Assembly (NCBI RefSeq): GCF_019649055.1
Contig: NW_026570234.1
Span: forward strand, 1,178,001 to 1,242,000
From: Paramacrobiotus metropolitanus
Lineage: Eukaryota > Tardigrada > Eutardigrada > Parachela > Macrobiotidae
Reading direction: 5' to 3'
Length of the DNA: 64,000 bases
Shown: piece by piece, positions 34,319 to 46,200 of the stretch
How the letters are laid out: each line of letters starts with the position of its first letter
Numbering within the stretch: position 1 is the stretch's first letter
The notes under the pieces: generated by a model
Told to the model about the DNA's origin: nothing
What the model saw: the letters and a program-made list of their open reading frames with translations, nothing else
Database searches by the model: none
Program-made: the position numbers and the translations under genes

Positions 34319-37300
34319 ATGTCGGAAATTGCGACGGAATTTCAAGCAGTCGCGCGCATTCCCTTCGTTAAATCTGCCTTCATTGCTTCCAAAAGCGGGT
34401 CTTCCGACGGAAATGCTCAGTTCGTCATTCATACCACCTGGACGCAACGAGATTTGGTACGCATGGAAAGGACATGCTTCCATAAATCATATCTGGCTAC
34501 CGCCAGCAGTGGTTTCGGGAAGTTGGAGTGTCACCAGTTTGGAATGCCCGTCGATAATACGAACGAGTAAGGCTCAGTAAGCATAATAGTAATACTGATA
34601 ACACAATTAGGCTGGCAATAAAAGCTTAAGCTCGCGATAAAAAACAGTCATATTTATGTGACAACTGCAAGCAGTAGTTTTTCTTTTGATTGCTTGTAGT
34701 TAAAAGTACAACTGTGCTTTCATAGAATACAGTGGACACTGGAAGGCAATTCTGAATCTTGATTAGCTAAATTATTAAATAACAAAATCGTCTCAGCATT
34801 TGAAATGTGAAAAGTAATGCCCGTGGTACTGATGAAAAATAAACGTTTATTTATTTTATGCAATCTCTTTGACTGCTTGCTTGACTCGACTTAAACAAAC
34901 AAGTATTGTGTAAAGTGGACAATTTATAAATGTTAACATTAAATTTGTATAATTTCTCAGTGAGACTGCAAAAAAATTATTACCTTAGATTGCGTGTGGC
35001 GTATTCGCAAGATGGATCGTTGAAAGCCGTATTTGCCAAGTTTTCCCCGAAAGATAAAAAAGGTGCGGAGGACAAGGAATCCGTGGAAATTTATTCGCCA
35101 CTTGGCAAAGTCGCTACGAATGATGTAGCCGCTTCTAAACGACATGGAAACATTTACACCGACAGTAAGCTATTTTGTGAATTACTTGATGAATTACCTA
35201 ATAATGTCTGCTGTTAGCATGGACTTTTTTCTACCTGATCTTGTTCTGCAAAGTTAGTTTTGCTGTTTCGTTTACAGAAGTGCCCCTTGAAAGGGCACGG
35301 TTTTTTTCGGGTTTAAACTTTTGGTTTCTCAGGTGAGCTGGGTTGTTTCGAACTGAGCCCAGTGGAGTCCAGCACGCATATTTTGTATGTCGCGGAAAAG
35401 TATCGCCCACCGTCGGATTCCTTCTTCTCGGTTATGGCCAATAAATTTCCGGAAGATCCAGAACTGGCCAACAAATCTTTGGTACGATTAACGAAGCAGT
35501 AACGTGTGCTTCTGCAGTGGTGTTTAATTTTTGTTTACTTATATTTTATCTGGTATTGCTGCCATTTAAGTTTAATCGTTGACTGTAATCGTTGACAGAA
35601 TCTTTTTGTGCTTAAAATTTGAATAAAATGATACACTTACAGAATATTTTAGATTGAGATTAAATGTTTTTAGGGTGAAAAGTTTGTTTATCGTGAAGAC
35701 TGGGGCGAACAGATGCAGAAGAAATCGCAGCCAGTGCTTTGTATTTTGGACTGGAATGACAACAACGCGAGTATCCTTGCCAACATTCCTGATGGAATCA
35801 GTCCTGGACAGGTAAATAAATTTTCTAAAACAGTAATACTCATTTTATGATCGTGTTACAGTGAGACCGAAATGCAGTCTGAATGCACTTGCAGTAAAGA
35901 ATACTTTTGAAAATTTGCACTGTCTTTAACATCTTAGAAATTATTTCGTGGCAGTGTAGCGTCGATTTGATTAATGTTTAGCTATTTTGGCTTACAAATA
36001 AGGTTGATGAGCTACGATTTTTAAGTTATGATGAAAGTTGTAGCCTTTTGGTGTGTTTTCAAAGGCCGTCTGGACACCTGACGGAAGCGGTATAGTTTTC
36101 GTTGGATTCGATCATCTTCCGGAACGCTTGGGGCTGGTATATTGCCCCATCCGACGTAGTCGTCTGTATTATTTGGAGCTGGGTCATTCGAAGATGGCAC
36201 TGCCGTTGACGTTTACGGATTTAGCCGTCCGATCTCCACGTTTCAATTTGTCAGGAACAGCGCTAGTTTACCTGGAAACTGAAATGGGTGGACCACATTT
36301 TCACGCTCTGCGCCTGATGATGGTAAGCAACGTCGTAATTGATGCAGCCTAAATAAAGGGAAGTAACAGTATAAATGCAGCCTGCGCATTACAAATGATT
36401 TGTAATGCGTACGCAACTACAGACGCATTTGATCGCAAATGTCTCTTATTTTTAGATGTTAAAATTTTTGTACGTTATCGTTAAAGACAGTAAGATGATT
36501 GTGATGAACATGTTATGAATAGTTTGGTATGGTATTTTATAGTTTAGTTTTGAATGCTTTTTAGTATTTTGACGTCGATGTTAGTGGTTGTGTGGTGTTT
36601 GCATATTGGAATCTTTATCTGTCATATTTTACAGATTGACTGGAACAATCAACAGTCTACTCCGACTGTGATAGTGCCGGTTCCTGTTGGGACTATCAAG
36701 CAGACAGATTTCCCTGGATTATATACGGATGCGCTGCCCAAACGTTGCTGGTCGAGAGATAACAAACGGATTGTATTGCACACCATTTGGAGAAGTTCCC
36801 AGCAAATTATTGTAGTGAATACAGAAAATAAAACAGTGCAGTGTCTTACCGGGCCGCAGTTGCTTGAAGGCATGCGTTTGGCTCGTTGGGAAGTGTTAGA
36901 CGTTTGGGATGATATTATCGTGGCGTCCGCTTCATCACCTAACATTTGTCCGCGACTATTTGTGGCTAAATTACCTCCGGCCGGGAAAGAAATCGAAATC
37001 AAGTGGGCGTTGATCGATGAGGGTGCCGGAACGGATAAGGAATTAGAAAAAGAGGTCCAGCTAATGGAATGGGATGTGGAAATCATAAAAGACCCGGTAA
37101 AAATCGTACCTCTGCAGTATTCTGCGCTGGTCTTGTTCATCCTTGCAGTTTGGTAACGAAACTGGGGGTGCTAGTTTTTGCTGATTATTCGGTAGTTAAA
37201 TTTTTTGCCTAGGAACTTAATTTAAATGAATGGATGTTTTCGATGTACATGTGTAAAACTGAACTGAGATTGTGGTATGAAAACCCGAAACATAACATCC

Positions 37301-38777
37301 ATTGCTAAAATATTGTTTTAGTTACAACAGGTAGGAACTATTTTGATTGATGGATCATCATGCTGTTGTATTTGAGCCTAACAAGAATGTTGATAATTTG
37401 GTGACACTTATCCATATTTATTTAGGGCTCGGGGATAGAATATGAGGCAGTTTGGATGTTCCCTAGTTTGCGGCGCAGTCCCCCGGTGATACTGTGGCCT
37501 CATGGTGGTCCGCACGGTTGTTCCATTCCGGGATTCGATGTTTTCATCAGTACTCTAATTCGTCTGGAATATGCTGTTATTTTTGGTAAGGTTTTGCGTC
37601 AAACCTGTAATTATTTTTGTATAGTGCTAGTTATAGTTAGAGTTCTCATTAGTGTATATTCCCTGCGCCCGCTGGCCCCGCTCATCTGGCAGCTTAGAGC
37701 GTTTTGTATCGCTGGTTTGTTAATTGCAGAATACGGGCTTTATTTTTAACAGCGTTCAAGATAATAGGACGCATGTTAGACGAGAACAGTGTTAATCGGA
37801 TTGTTTTTCGCCTCTAGTGAATTATCGCGGATCCGCTGGGTTTGGTGAGAAAAACCTGCGGTCTCTGCTAGGCAAGATTGGTCAGAATGACATCGAGGAC
37901 TGCTTCCGGGCGTTAGACGTGGTACTTGGCAAAAAAGGTCTTAACAACACCGATACCGATCTGTTTTATCAAGGCGGCTCACATGGTGGTTTTATCGGCG
38001 CACACCTTATTGGCCAGTTTCCCGATATTTTCAAAGCCTGTGCATTACGTAATCCGGTTATCAACCTCGCCAGCAAACTTGGCGGTACAGAAATTCCCGA
38101 TTGGGGATATGTGGAGTGCGGTCTGGAATATCGTTACGACGATCCTCCAATTATTCCCATGTATTCGCAGCTTATCGCTCGGTCTCCTATTGTACACGCT
38201 CACAAGGTAATTACGCTTAAAACCTTGTACCGAAGTTTTACAACACTAAAGTTGGAAACTAATAAGTCAAAAACCATTGTGAGGTTTCAGCATATCCAGG
38301 CACGGTGTAGCTGGAGTATTCGTACCTTGACTTTATTTTGTCGCAATGTTTTGCTTTCATTACGTAGTTTGATTTTGTCCTGATACATATCTGTTTAATG
38401 ACTATATACATGTCATTGGAGTTTGCGCATATCAGCTGGTTAATGCACGATGAAACATCGAAACACTTTGCTTCAGGTAACCACACCGACGTTGATATTG
38501 ATTGGTGAGAAAGATCGTCGCGTTCCACCAACTCAAGGAATGGAATTATACAGGTACGTTTTGCTACTACAACACAAACCGCTTTTTTTGGTTGACTTTG
38601 TGCTTATCTTTTTGAAGGGCTCTAAAGCTGCGTGGTGTACCGACGAAAGTGTTGCGCTATCCAGATTCAGATCATCCTATTGCTGAAATCGAAGCTGAGA
38701 GTGACTCCTTCGTGCAGATGGTGAACTGGTTTAGACAATTTGGGCGAACGGACACGAAAAGTGCCGGAAAATCGTAA
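34319..38777 (+). CDS. APEH: Acylaminoacyl-peptidase (acylamino-acid-releasing enzyme)
   Basis: Cytosolic serine peptidase of the prolyl oligopeptidase family (S9C) that removes N-acylated amino acids from peptides. Ten exons: 34319-34566, 34989-35164, 35333-35481, 35674-35811, 36065-36322, 36635-37096, 37426-37585, 37818-38206, 38477-38553, 38618-38777; total 738 aa, against 732 in human. The first six exons form the beta-propeller (for example WTQRDLVRMER, FVYREDWGEQ). The rest is the alpha/beta hydrolase: WPHGGPHG oxyanion region, VNYRGSAGFGE, nucleophile in GGSHGGF (Ser codon 37979-37981), Asp in GEKDRRVPP, His in PDSDHPIAEIEAESDSF. All triad residues are present, so it should be active. 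The least certain junction is the exon 6 donor: GTAAAA at 37097 keeps phase, but the join is about eight residues shorter than human there. It converges tightly on HPRT. Confidence 0.96.
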
Positions 38778-38895
38778 ACCTTCTTCCAAAGACGTTAACG
38801 TTTTTTATCGATTTTTTATTAATCAAAGATTAACCGCTACAATTGCAATGTGATGTAAACCCATATCGTAAACCATTAGCTCTGCAGAAATTGTC

Positions 38896-38901
38896 AATAA
38901 A
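38896..38901 (+). promoter_or_regulatory. Polyadenylation signal of APEH
   Basis: AATAAA about 120 bp after the APEH stop. With the HPRT stop at 39024 on the other strand, the two 3' ends are almost touching or overlapping. Confidence 0.5.
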
Positions 38902-39023
38902 TTTTCTTTTGCTAATACTGTAACCTATAGGAGACATCCAAGTCGAATTTCTAATAAAATCTGTATATCAGAGAACTGCGTCACATCATCAGAATCTAGA
39001 GTAGGGTTCAAAGATCCAGATCA

Positions 39024-41034
39024 TCACACCTTCTGTTTGGATGCGTACTTGCGCTTGCCGTTATCATTAACGACGCATAAATGCTGCAAAAAAATACATA
39101 CGCACTTACTTGGTAAAAAGATATACTTGAAACAAATATGACCTGCCATTCATTTTGACCATGTCAGTGTCATGGCCAAGTTTACAAGATTAAATCGCCT
39201 TACCGGAACATCGCGAAAATGTTGATTGTAATCTATGGAGAAGCCCACAACGAACTTGTCGGGAATATCAAAACCAACAACTGCAAAAATAAATTTGTTA
39301 TTGCAAAAATAAATTTTACTATTGCGTGGTCACAGGTGCAAGTACCGACAACAAGTAATAATTAATACTTCAATTATCCCTGCTTACAGTCAGGCATATA
39401 TCCCGTTCCATGAGGACAGCGTTTGCGGAGGAGCCTGTTACGAAAGCAAAAATTGTCAAATAACCTCGATAACAACAAAAATAAGACGAATATAAAGTAC
39501 TAAAAACCACTGATATTCTAGCAATCTAAGGGATAAGCATTTGCTCACGTTGCCACTTTCAATGATTTCGGATCAAAAGCTTCGAATTGCTCCAGAACTT
39601 TCTGCATTGTTGCTCCCGTCTGAAATGACAGTATAGTGCCTTCACTATTTATCAGCTTCTAATAACGCACGTTCACCATTTAAAAATCAGTTTTAAAGAA
39701 CTTACATCAATCATATCTTCCACAATTAATGTATTCTGAAAAAGTAAACGTTGACCAGATCACAGGCTGCACAATCACAGAGCATATTCAGTGTGTGACG
39801 TATAATACTTTCTGTATACTGTATAATAAAGGAAAATTTTCTTTTGAAATTTGAAGCGAATCGTTGCTCTGGCGATCTGTATAGCAGAAATTATCCCACA
39901 AAGCAACTTGTAAATAAATTTAGTACAGATGATCAATAGTTTTGATAAGGTACGAAATTTAATTAATCCACCAAAATGCCTAATTTCGCAATTGTCAATT
40001 TCCGAAGGTATCGAAAGAACCGAGTAACGACTTCTCAAGAAGGGAGTTCACATACCGCAATGCTCGGACAAAAAGCGGTCACTTAAAAACAGCCTTTATA
40101 TACCTTTCCCTGAATGGATGCTTTCATATTCATGATCCCCTGAATCTCCACAGATCCCGATGAATGGTCGTCCATATAGCTCTGAACGCGAATAAACTCA
40201 AAGAAAAGTGGCCGGGTAGCGTTGTGGTGCGCCTGATCAATGCCGTTTTCATCCCACGAGGTCAACGAGTACATTTCACTGGAGCTGCGACCTCCGGGAT
40301 GACACAGCAGATTTACGCGCTGCAAAGCGCCGGTTAAAGCGGTGAAAAATCCCACTGCACTCTTTAGAATGCACACACAGATAACAGGCTCTCCCGGTGG
40401 ATAACTGGACAGAATGTCCAATGCCATGCGCTCAACTCTAAAAACATATATTTACAATATTAGTGGACAACGGTCACTCAGGTGCACAATCCCCTTACAT
40501 CAGAACACATTGTGCGTCAAAGCAGCTGCCAAAAGTTTAACTCTGATATCAGGCAAAGTTATCATTATTTAATAAAAAAATATTTATCTAGTGAAACTAA
40601 AATATTCATTTGCGACGCTCAAGTTCAAAACAGTTCTATCTATTTCCAATACGTAGTGTCTACATATATCCAGCTGTGCTCGGTCGGTGTGTTTACTTCG
40701 TTATCGACATTATGCAACAGATGCGCACCTGTCACACAGCAAACCATGAGGAATCAGTACATGCTCCAAATCCTCGGAATAGTGCTGCGGCACTAGAAAG
40801 GATTCCAGTGAATACCCAGCGAAATCATCATCAATCTGCAATGATTGTCAATCAGCGGTGTGGGCTGTCAAAACACCCAAAACACGGCGATTTCCATCAA
40901 TTTATCCAGACATGTAAACAATTTGCAATCGCAAGTTCGGTAAGTAATTACTGGAATCCGAATATGTTTTGAATTATCACGATTCCACCATTACTTACCT
41001 TTATCACTCCAGCCCGCGTGAGCTCTCCAGCCAT
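39024..41034 (-). CDS. HPRT1: Hypoxanthine-guanine phosphoribosyltransferase
   Basis: Purine salvage enzyme making IMP/GMP from hypoxanthine/guanine and PRPP. Eight exons on the minus strand: 41034-40999, 40835-40729, 40437-40104, 39735-39706, 39619-39549, 39434-39388, 39280-39204, 39083-39024; total 253 aa. Seen: N-terminal [44 protein letters not shown], the PRPP loop [13 protein letters not shown] split by an intron, purine-pocket [17 protein letters not shown] and FRDVP. In the PRPP loop the usual DTGKT is DTGAT. Odd: about 26 extra residues ([20 protein letters not shown] and on) between the FF-x-AL helix and FIRVQSY compared with human, and a 30-nt microexon (exon 4). All junctions are GT-AG and in phase. 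Confidence 0.96.
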
Positions 41035-41599
41035 GGCCACAATAAAACGTAAGACAAAATGATCCTCAGAACTTCAAATAGTTCGAGAAGAAGGGAGAAG
41101 GGTTCACTTGCAACAGACAAGTTACTAGATTGAACCAGTCAATTATCAAAAGAACCTACAGGATCCAAGCGATTGCACAAATCCGAAAACTCATACCGTT
41201 GCATGATAAAATCAACCAAGTTGTAAGAATGCTCTCAGTACCTCAAAGAGAATGAAAAAGTGGAAAACGCAACAATGTGAAGGAAAGCACATGGATTTAA
41301 AAGCTCCCTTTTTCGATAAAGTGTAATCCGAATTATTCAAGTCCAAACGTAACAAAGCTTATGGCTGACGATGGAAATTTGCCAAGGATGACGGCTGTGT
41401 GGCTAGCGGGTTAACCGAACCCACCGCGCTACCTGGGCGGTAACGCGGCGTCTTCTCTCAGCGCCCCGGTCGGGTTATTTCAAAGACAGTGCATAAAGCT
41501 AAAACGATGGTGCGTGACAAAATGAGATGACTGGTGAGCGAAGACTGTGCGTTTCCAAAATGTTTTTAATTTCCGTCAGAAAAGTGCATCACTCACTTT
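41035..41599. other. Gap between HPRT and the tetraspan-like gene
   Basis: Probable HPRT promoter and 5' UTR plus the 3' UTR of the next gene. A GC-rich patch at 41395-41470 stands out against the AT-rich surroundings; it has a weak A-box-like string but no tRNA cloverleaf. Confidence 0.35.
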
Positions 41600-42513
41600 C
41601 TATTCGTTCAAATGCGAACAAAATTTCTGCTCCGGTTCTCGAGTGTCAGACCCAAGATTCGAAACAAAATAAATCTTGCGAATTTTGAGTCTAGTAATTA
41701 GTTTATAACATATATCTGCAAAGGTTGACCTTTTGTGTCCGTAGGTGCAAACATTCATCATACTGAGGGTAATCAAAAGCAGCTGGCATAAAAAACTAAA
41801 AATTAAAGCATTAGAGAAAACTTGAAGGTATTCCGCAACGTATGCAGAAGTGTTGTGATCACTTTGGTTTTTTCCCGGGAGACAGTCGTTCGCAGTCGAT
41901 GACGAGAGATCTTTACAGCTGGTCTGTGTTCCCAGAAGGAAGACCACAACTGCTGCAAAACCGGCACACAGCATGTTGAAGATTACAAAGCCGACGTATA
42001 GAACGCTTTTCTTGCTGAAGCTCCAACCGGGAAGAAGTTTGGATTGTCGAATGGTGAAAGCAGCGTTCACAAAAAACAACACATTTCCCCATAATCCCGC
42101 GCCGAACTGATCCATCCCGGCAGAGCTGTGGGCATGACTCACCTTGACTACTGTAAATTAAAATGTTCCTGATATCTTCACATTATTAATTACGTATACC
42201 CAGTAGTAGTACATACTTTTATTAATGGACTAATGCATCGATTAACAAGCTTTGCGTTTATGTTATGTGTACGTAATAGTTAACCATACTCCATAAATAC
42301 ACCCACAAACTAAAGCCTCTATTATAAAATAAAGTATTCTCAAATATCTAAATCACCTAAAATTTGCAGCGCCAGGGTCACAAATGCGGTAACAATCTCG
42401 AAAAGTGCAATCAACTGCAAATGCACAGCCGTGGTAGAGGAGTAAGCCGGCGATGGTCCATTCCCGGGAATATCAAAATTGTGACTGCTTACATCTCGCA
42501 GTGCAAAAGCCAT
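41600..42513 (-). CDS. Four-pass membrane protein of unknown function
   Basis: Two exons, 42513-42357 and 42150-41600, total 235 aa. Four hydrophobic segments: LQLIALFEIVTAFVTLALQI (TM1, about 33-52), GLWGNVLFFVNAAFTI (TM2), VLYVGFVIFNMLCAGFAAVV (TM3) and ALIFSFLCQLLLITLSMM (TM4). The TM3-TM4 loop has two cysteines and potential N-glycosylation sites (NQS, NTS), so it is likely extracellular. The cytosolic tail is about 45 residues. The layout (short TM1-TM2 turn, larger second loop) resembles MS4A- or CD20-like and other small tetraspan families, but I cannot name one. The 206-bp intron keeps phase (GTGATT donor, TTAATTTACAG acceptor). Confidence 0.68.
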
Positions 42514-43246
42514 GAGTACTATACACGATATTAAAGCAACGTCTGCGGAATCAGCGCGTATCAGTCAAGGAGTCAGTAATAATGATATTAATTATTAATA
42601 GTAAATTAAGTAAATGATATTAATTATTAATAGTGCTTGTACGTAAAGTGAATAAAGTACTGAATACACAAAAAATTAGAACTGCTGAGCACATCCAGCT
42701 GTGCGTGTATGCATAGCAAAAGGTAAAAATATCTGTTTAGTCTTCTCTAACACATCTACACAGAGATTTTGGTTTGTAGAAATAAGTATCGATCATGCAT
42801 GGTAATTTAATAATATGTATGACCATTGCGTACGGAGTTTATACGGTTCTCATAAATATTAATCTCTTTCTTTTGTCGCTACAAGACATGAGCGACAACA
42901 ATTCTTTAAGCAAACACCAAAGTTCATTAGAAATGCAGACGAATATATACAAACAGCTGGTGTTGGAAATTCGAGCTCGACCTGTGAAAAGTCGTTATAC
43001 TGCTAATAAAACAATATTGGTGTTCTTTTGTTGCACGGCTCCGGTGTACGGTAAACAAAGGATAGTGCTTTCGGTTTTACCGGTTACTGCCAATGTTCCG
43101 TCTACATGGGTAATACAGTTAATACGAGTACAGTACGAACAAAACATTACGTTTTACCAAACATTAGGTTTAACCGTAGCCGGATGCCGGTGGGCGAGTG
43201 TGTTCACTAATTGATCAATCAGAGTCCGCACTTCTGGATTCTGGAA
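42514..43246. other. Gap between the tetraspan-like gene and prominin
   Basis: AT-rich. Around 42580-42640 the string ATGATATTAATTATTAATAG is repeated twice in tandem. No gene is seen; it should hold the promoter of the tetraspan-like gene and the 3' UTR of prominin. Confidence 0.4.
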
Positions 43247-46200
43247 CTAGAGCGCAATGGGAGGTTGAACCTGGAGCTTAGGCTCTTTAGGCACGTCTAG
43301 TGCTTTTGCTCGAAGGTAGAACCGTGCAAGACGGACATTCATGAATAAAAGCGGGATATGCAATGCCAAACAAAGTCCGATCGCGAACCACACACCATTC
43401 TGCAAGTACAAATATGAAGCGCATTCGTACTACATGCATGTAGCGTTAACTTCAGTTTTTGTTAGCCCATATGTATTTTGTACAAATAATTCACATATGA
43501 TGTTTAATTTTGTTTCTGAAGTCCCACGCACGTAGCTAAAAATTTTCAAGCATTAACATGTGTTAGTTCGCATATTTACAAGGAAAATTAAGAATCATTG
43601 CGGTTAATGCGCACAACAGTTTCAACTTGAAAGATATTTCTTACTTTTCAAAAATTTTATATTAATATTAGGTAGTCTTTCATATTAGATAGTCTTTCAT
43701 ACGATCTTTCGTACTCACAATTGGTTGGATAATTGATCCACAAAGCAGTCCAACAAATGCATGAAAGGCGGTGTAAACTGGCTTGCAAAGACCGATATTA
43801 CTTTGCACCTGTGCACAAAAACGTATTTTTCTACAGAGTACTGTACAAGAGCTAACGATAAATTGTATTGTGCGCGACATAAAAATTTGGCATATCACTA
43901 GTATTTGTTACGCAGTACTCGAGGACTGTACAAGATCAAGACAGATGTGCATTCGAGCAGAAAATTTGTATATAATATATGAGCGTAATTTTATGCAGGA
44001 GCATAATCAATTGCTCACCGAAAAAATCACGAATCGCATATATTGTTGCATGTAATTGTTGATCCGACGGCCAAAATTTTGACATAACTAAAAATAGACC
44101 GAACTTCAGTTGCTCGTCTAAAGCACGAAATTAAAGATTCAAGGGACAGCTTTGTACCTGTAAAATCAAAGCGGTGGCGCTGGTCTGAAAATCAAGAAAA
44201 CTTCAGTTATAGGCGGTGCGAATTACTCAAGTGCATTCAATACTGCGCGGAGAGCTACCAGAAAAGATTCTGAGCCACATATCTGTACTGTAATACTCAC
44301 ACTATAACGAAACCAGAACCTGAGATAGTGTGACTAGATGTTCAGGTAGAAAATCACTGATAGCGAAGTCTCGCAGAATTACGCAATATCTTAAAAATAT
44401 GTCAGGTAATGCACGCAATGAAATAATGCGCTTCATATACTACAGTACTGTGCGCGTACTCTACCTTAGGCGTTCCCTGTTCGGCAGGTTTTGCAAAAAA
44501 GTCCTGAGCTCCTCTTCCACCGGCTTTTGCTGATTTACCTTGTGCTATGTAACTTCGAGTTGTATCATTTAAAGTCCCGATTTTTTTTCGCAAAATATCC
44601 TACAGTAAAGATACGATCATATTGTTCAACGTTTAGGATACGCATTAACTTTGTAAAATCCAATGTCTTCGCATGCGCATGCCGTATTCAATTGAACAGC
44701 AAATTTATAAAATCAATCAACATACAATTTTGAATGCATTCGAACCTTTGTGTTTTTTAGTTTAGAAAGTGCAGTTAAACAGATCGTAGTAAATTATTAG
44801 TTTAGCAGTTATCCGAGTACGTATAGAATTATATTTGTACACACAAAATTACATTATTTTGTAAATACAAATGAAAAAATTAAATTAAAAAAAAAAACTT
44901 AATTCATGGAATGTACCCGGGAAGTTTGGGTCTGAGTGATAGATACTGCCAAGGTCCGACATTGGTTGACTACGTCTTCAAATTTAGCAGCATCATCCTG
45001 TGGCAGCGTGCTGTAGTATTCGCTCCTCAATTGATTTGCAAAATCCGTCAGTGTCGGACTTTGGGGATTCAGCAGATATCCTGTCTAACAATGTCAATTA
45101 GTTTTAGTCTAAGACTTAGAGCATCTGTGAAACAGGCTGCAATAAAAACATCTAGTATTTATATTTGAAATTAAGTTGTGCGTAAAATTACTACGTAAAT
45201 GTTCTCACAGTCTTCCGTTACCCCAATATCTGTTTTAAGGTATTCGTCCATCGGCTGCTGCAGTTCAGCCGTAGCCTGCAAGCCGTCCTCGATGACCTTT
45301 TCGGTGTCGCTATCGAAGACCTTTATTTTCGTTAAATCCACCCGCAGGTTAGACATTTTCTTGTCGATGTCGAATTTTTTTGTGCGATCTTGTAGACTCG
45401 TAACATCGAACAGATCCTTCATGTCCATGGCTGTGTACATTGGGGTGTTGTCCTTACAGCTAGACAAAAGTGGCGCCACTTTTAATGTTTTTCCTCCAAG
45501 ATCCAGGTTGACAGGGGTTAAGGACTGATTGACACTTTCCAATGTCTGCAATGCAATATTATGACTTTATGAGTAACACTGGTTTTGGCACTTATGTACA
45601 ATACCAGTATACTGAATACAGAAAGAATGATAGTATGCTCATTAGTTGTTCTTACAATTAACATTTTATGTGCTATTAGACAATTGTATTACTTATATGG
45701 TTCGTTTGAAGTAGGAGTATATATCTGTCGGTGGTACTCAGTTCGTATGTTTGCCGCCATAACAATCACTTTCGATGAGCTAATTTAAAAGAGCAAAAGA
45801 CTTTTTCGTAAACCTTGATTGCTTGAAAAACTCTTATCTTATTTAAAATCCTAAATATTATGTAGTTTATAGATATACGTACGATTCTATAATATATACA
45901 TACTTGTTGTCATTTTATGCTCTCAATACAGAATGTTAGTTTTGAGACAATTCGGTTAGTTTCGATTTACCGTAGTCAGTTTTGTATCCGTTAATTCTGC
46001 ATACCTGATCGAGTTGTACAAATTGAGTTTTCTCGCTCTCCAGGATAGGACATAAGACTTCATCAATCTGAGTTCCAAGAACCATTAGTAAGACCGTCAG
46101 CAACATCAGCAGCCAGGCCAAATACAACATCAAATGCACTGCCCTGCCATTCACGATTTTAATTGTTAGCGCGCACTCATCAAATTTTATCACGATACGT

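Noticed and set aside
41391-41475. tRNA- or SINE-like sequence with an A-box-like TGGCTAGCGGGTTA
   Set aside because: No acceptable B box at the right distance and no cloverleaf pairing.
42795-43214. 139-codon plus-strand open frame between two minus-strand genes
   Set aside because: AT-rich, no recognisable domain, and no supporting splice or polyadenylation context.
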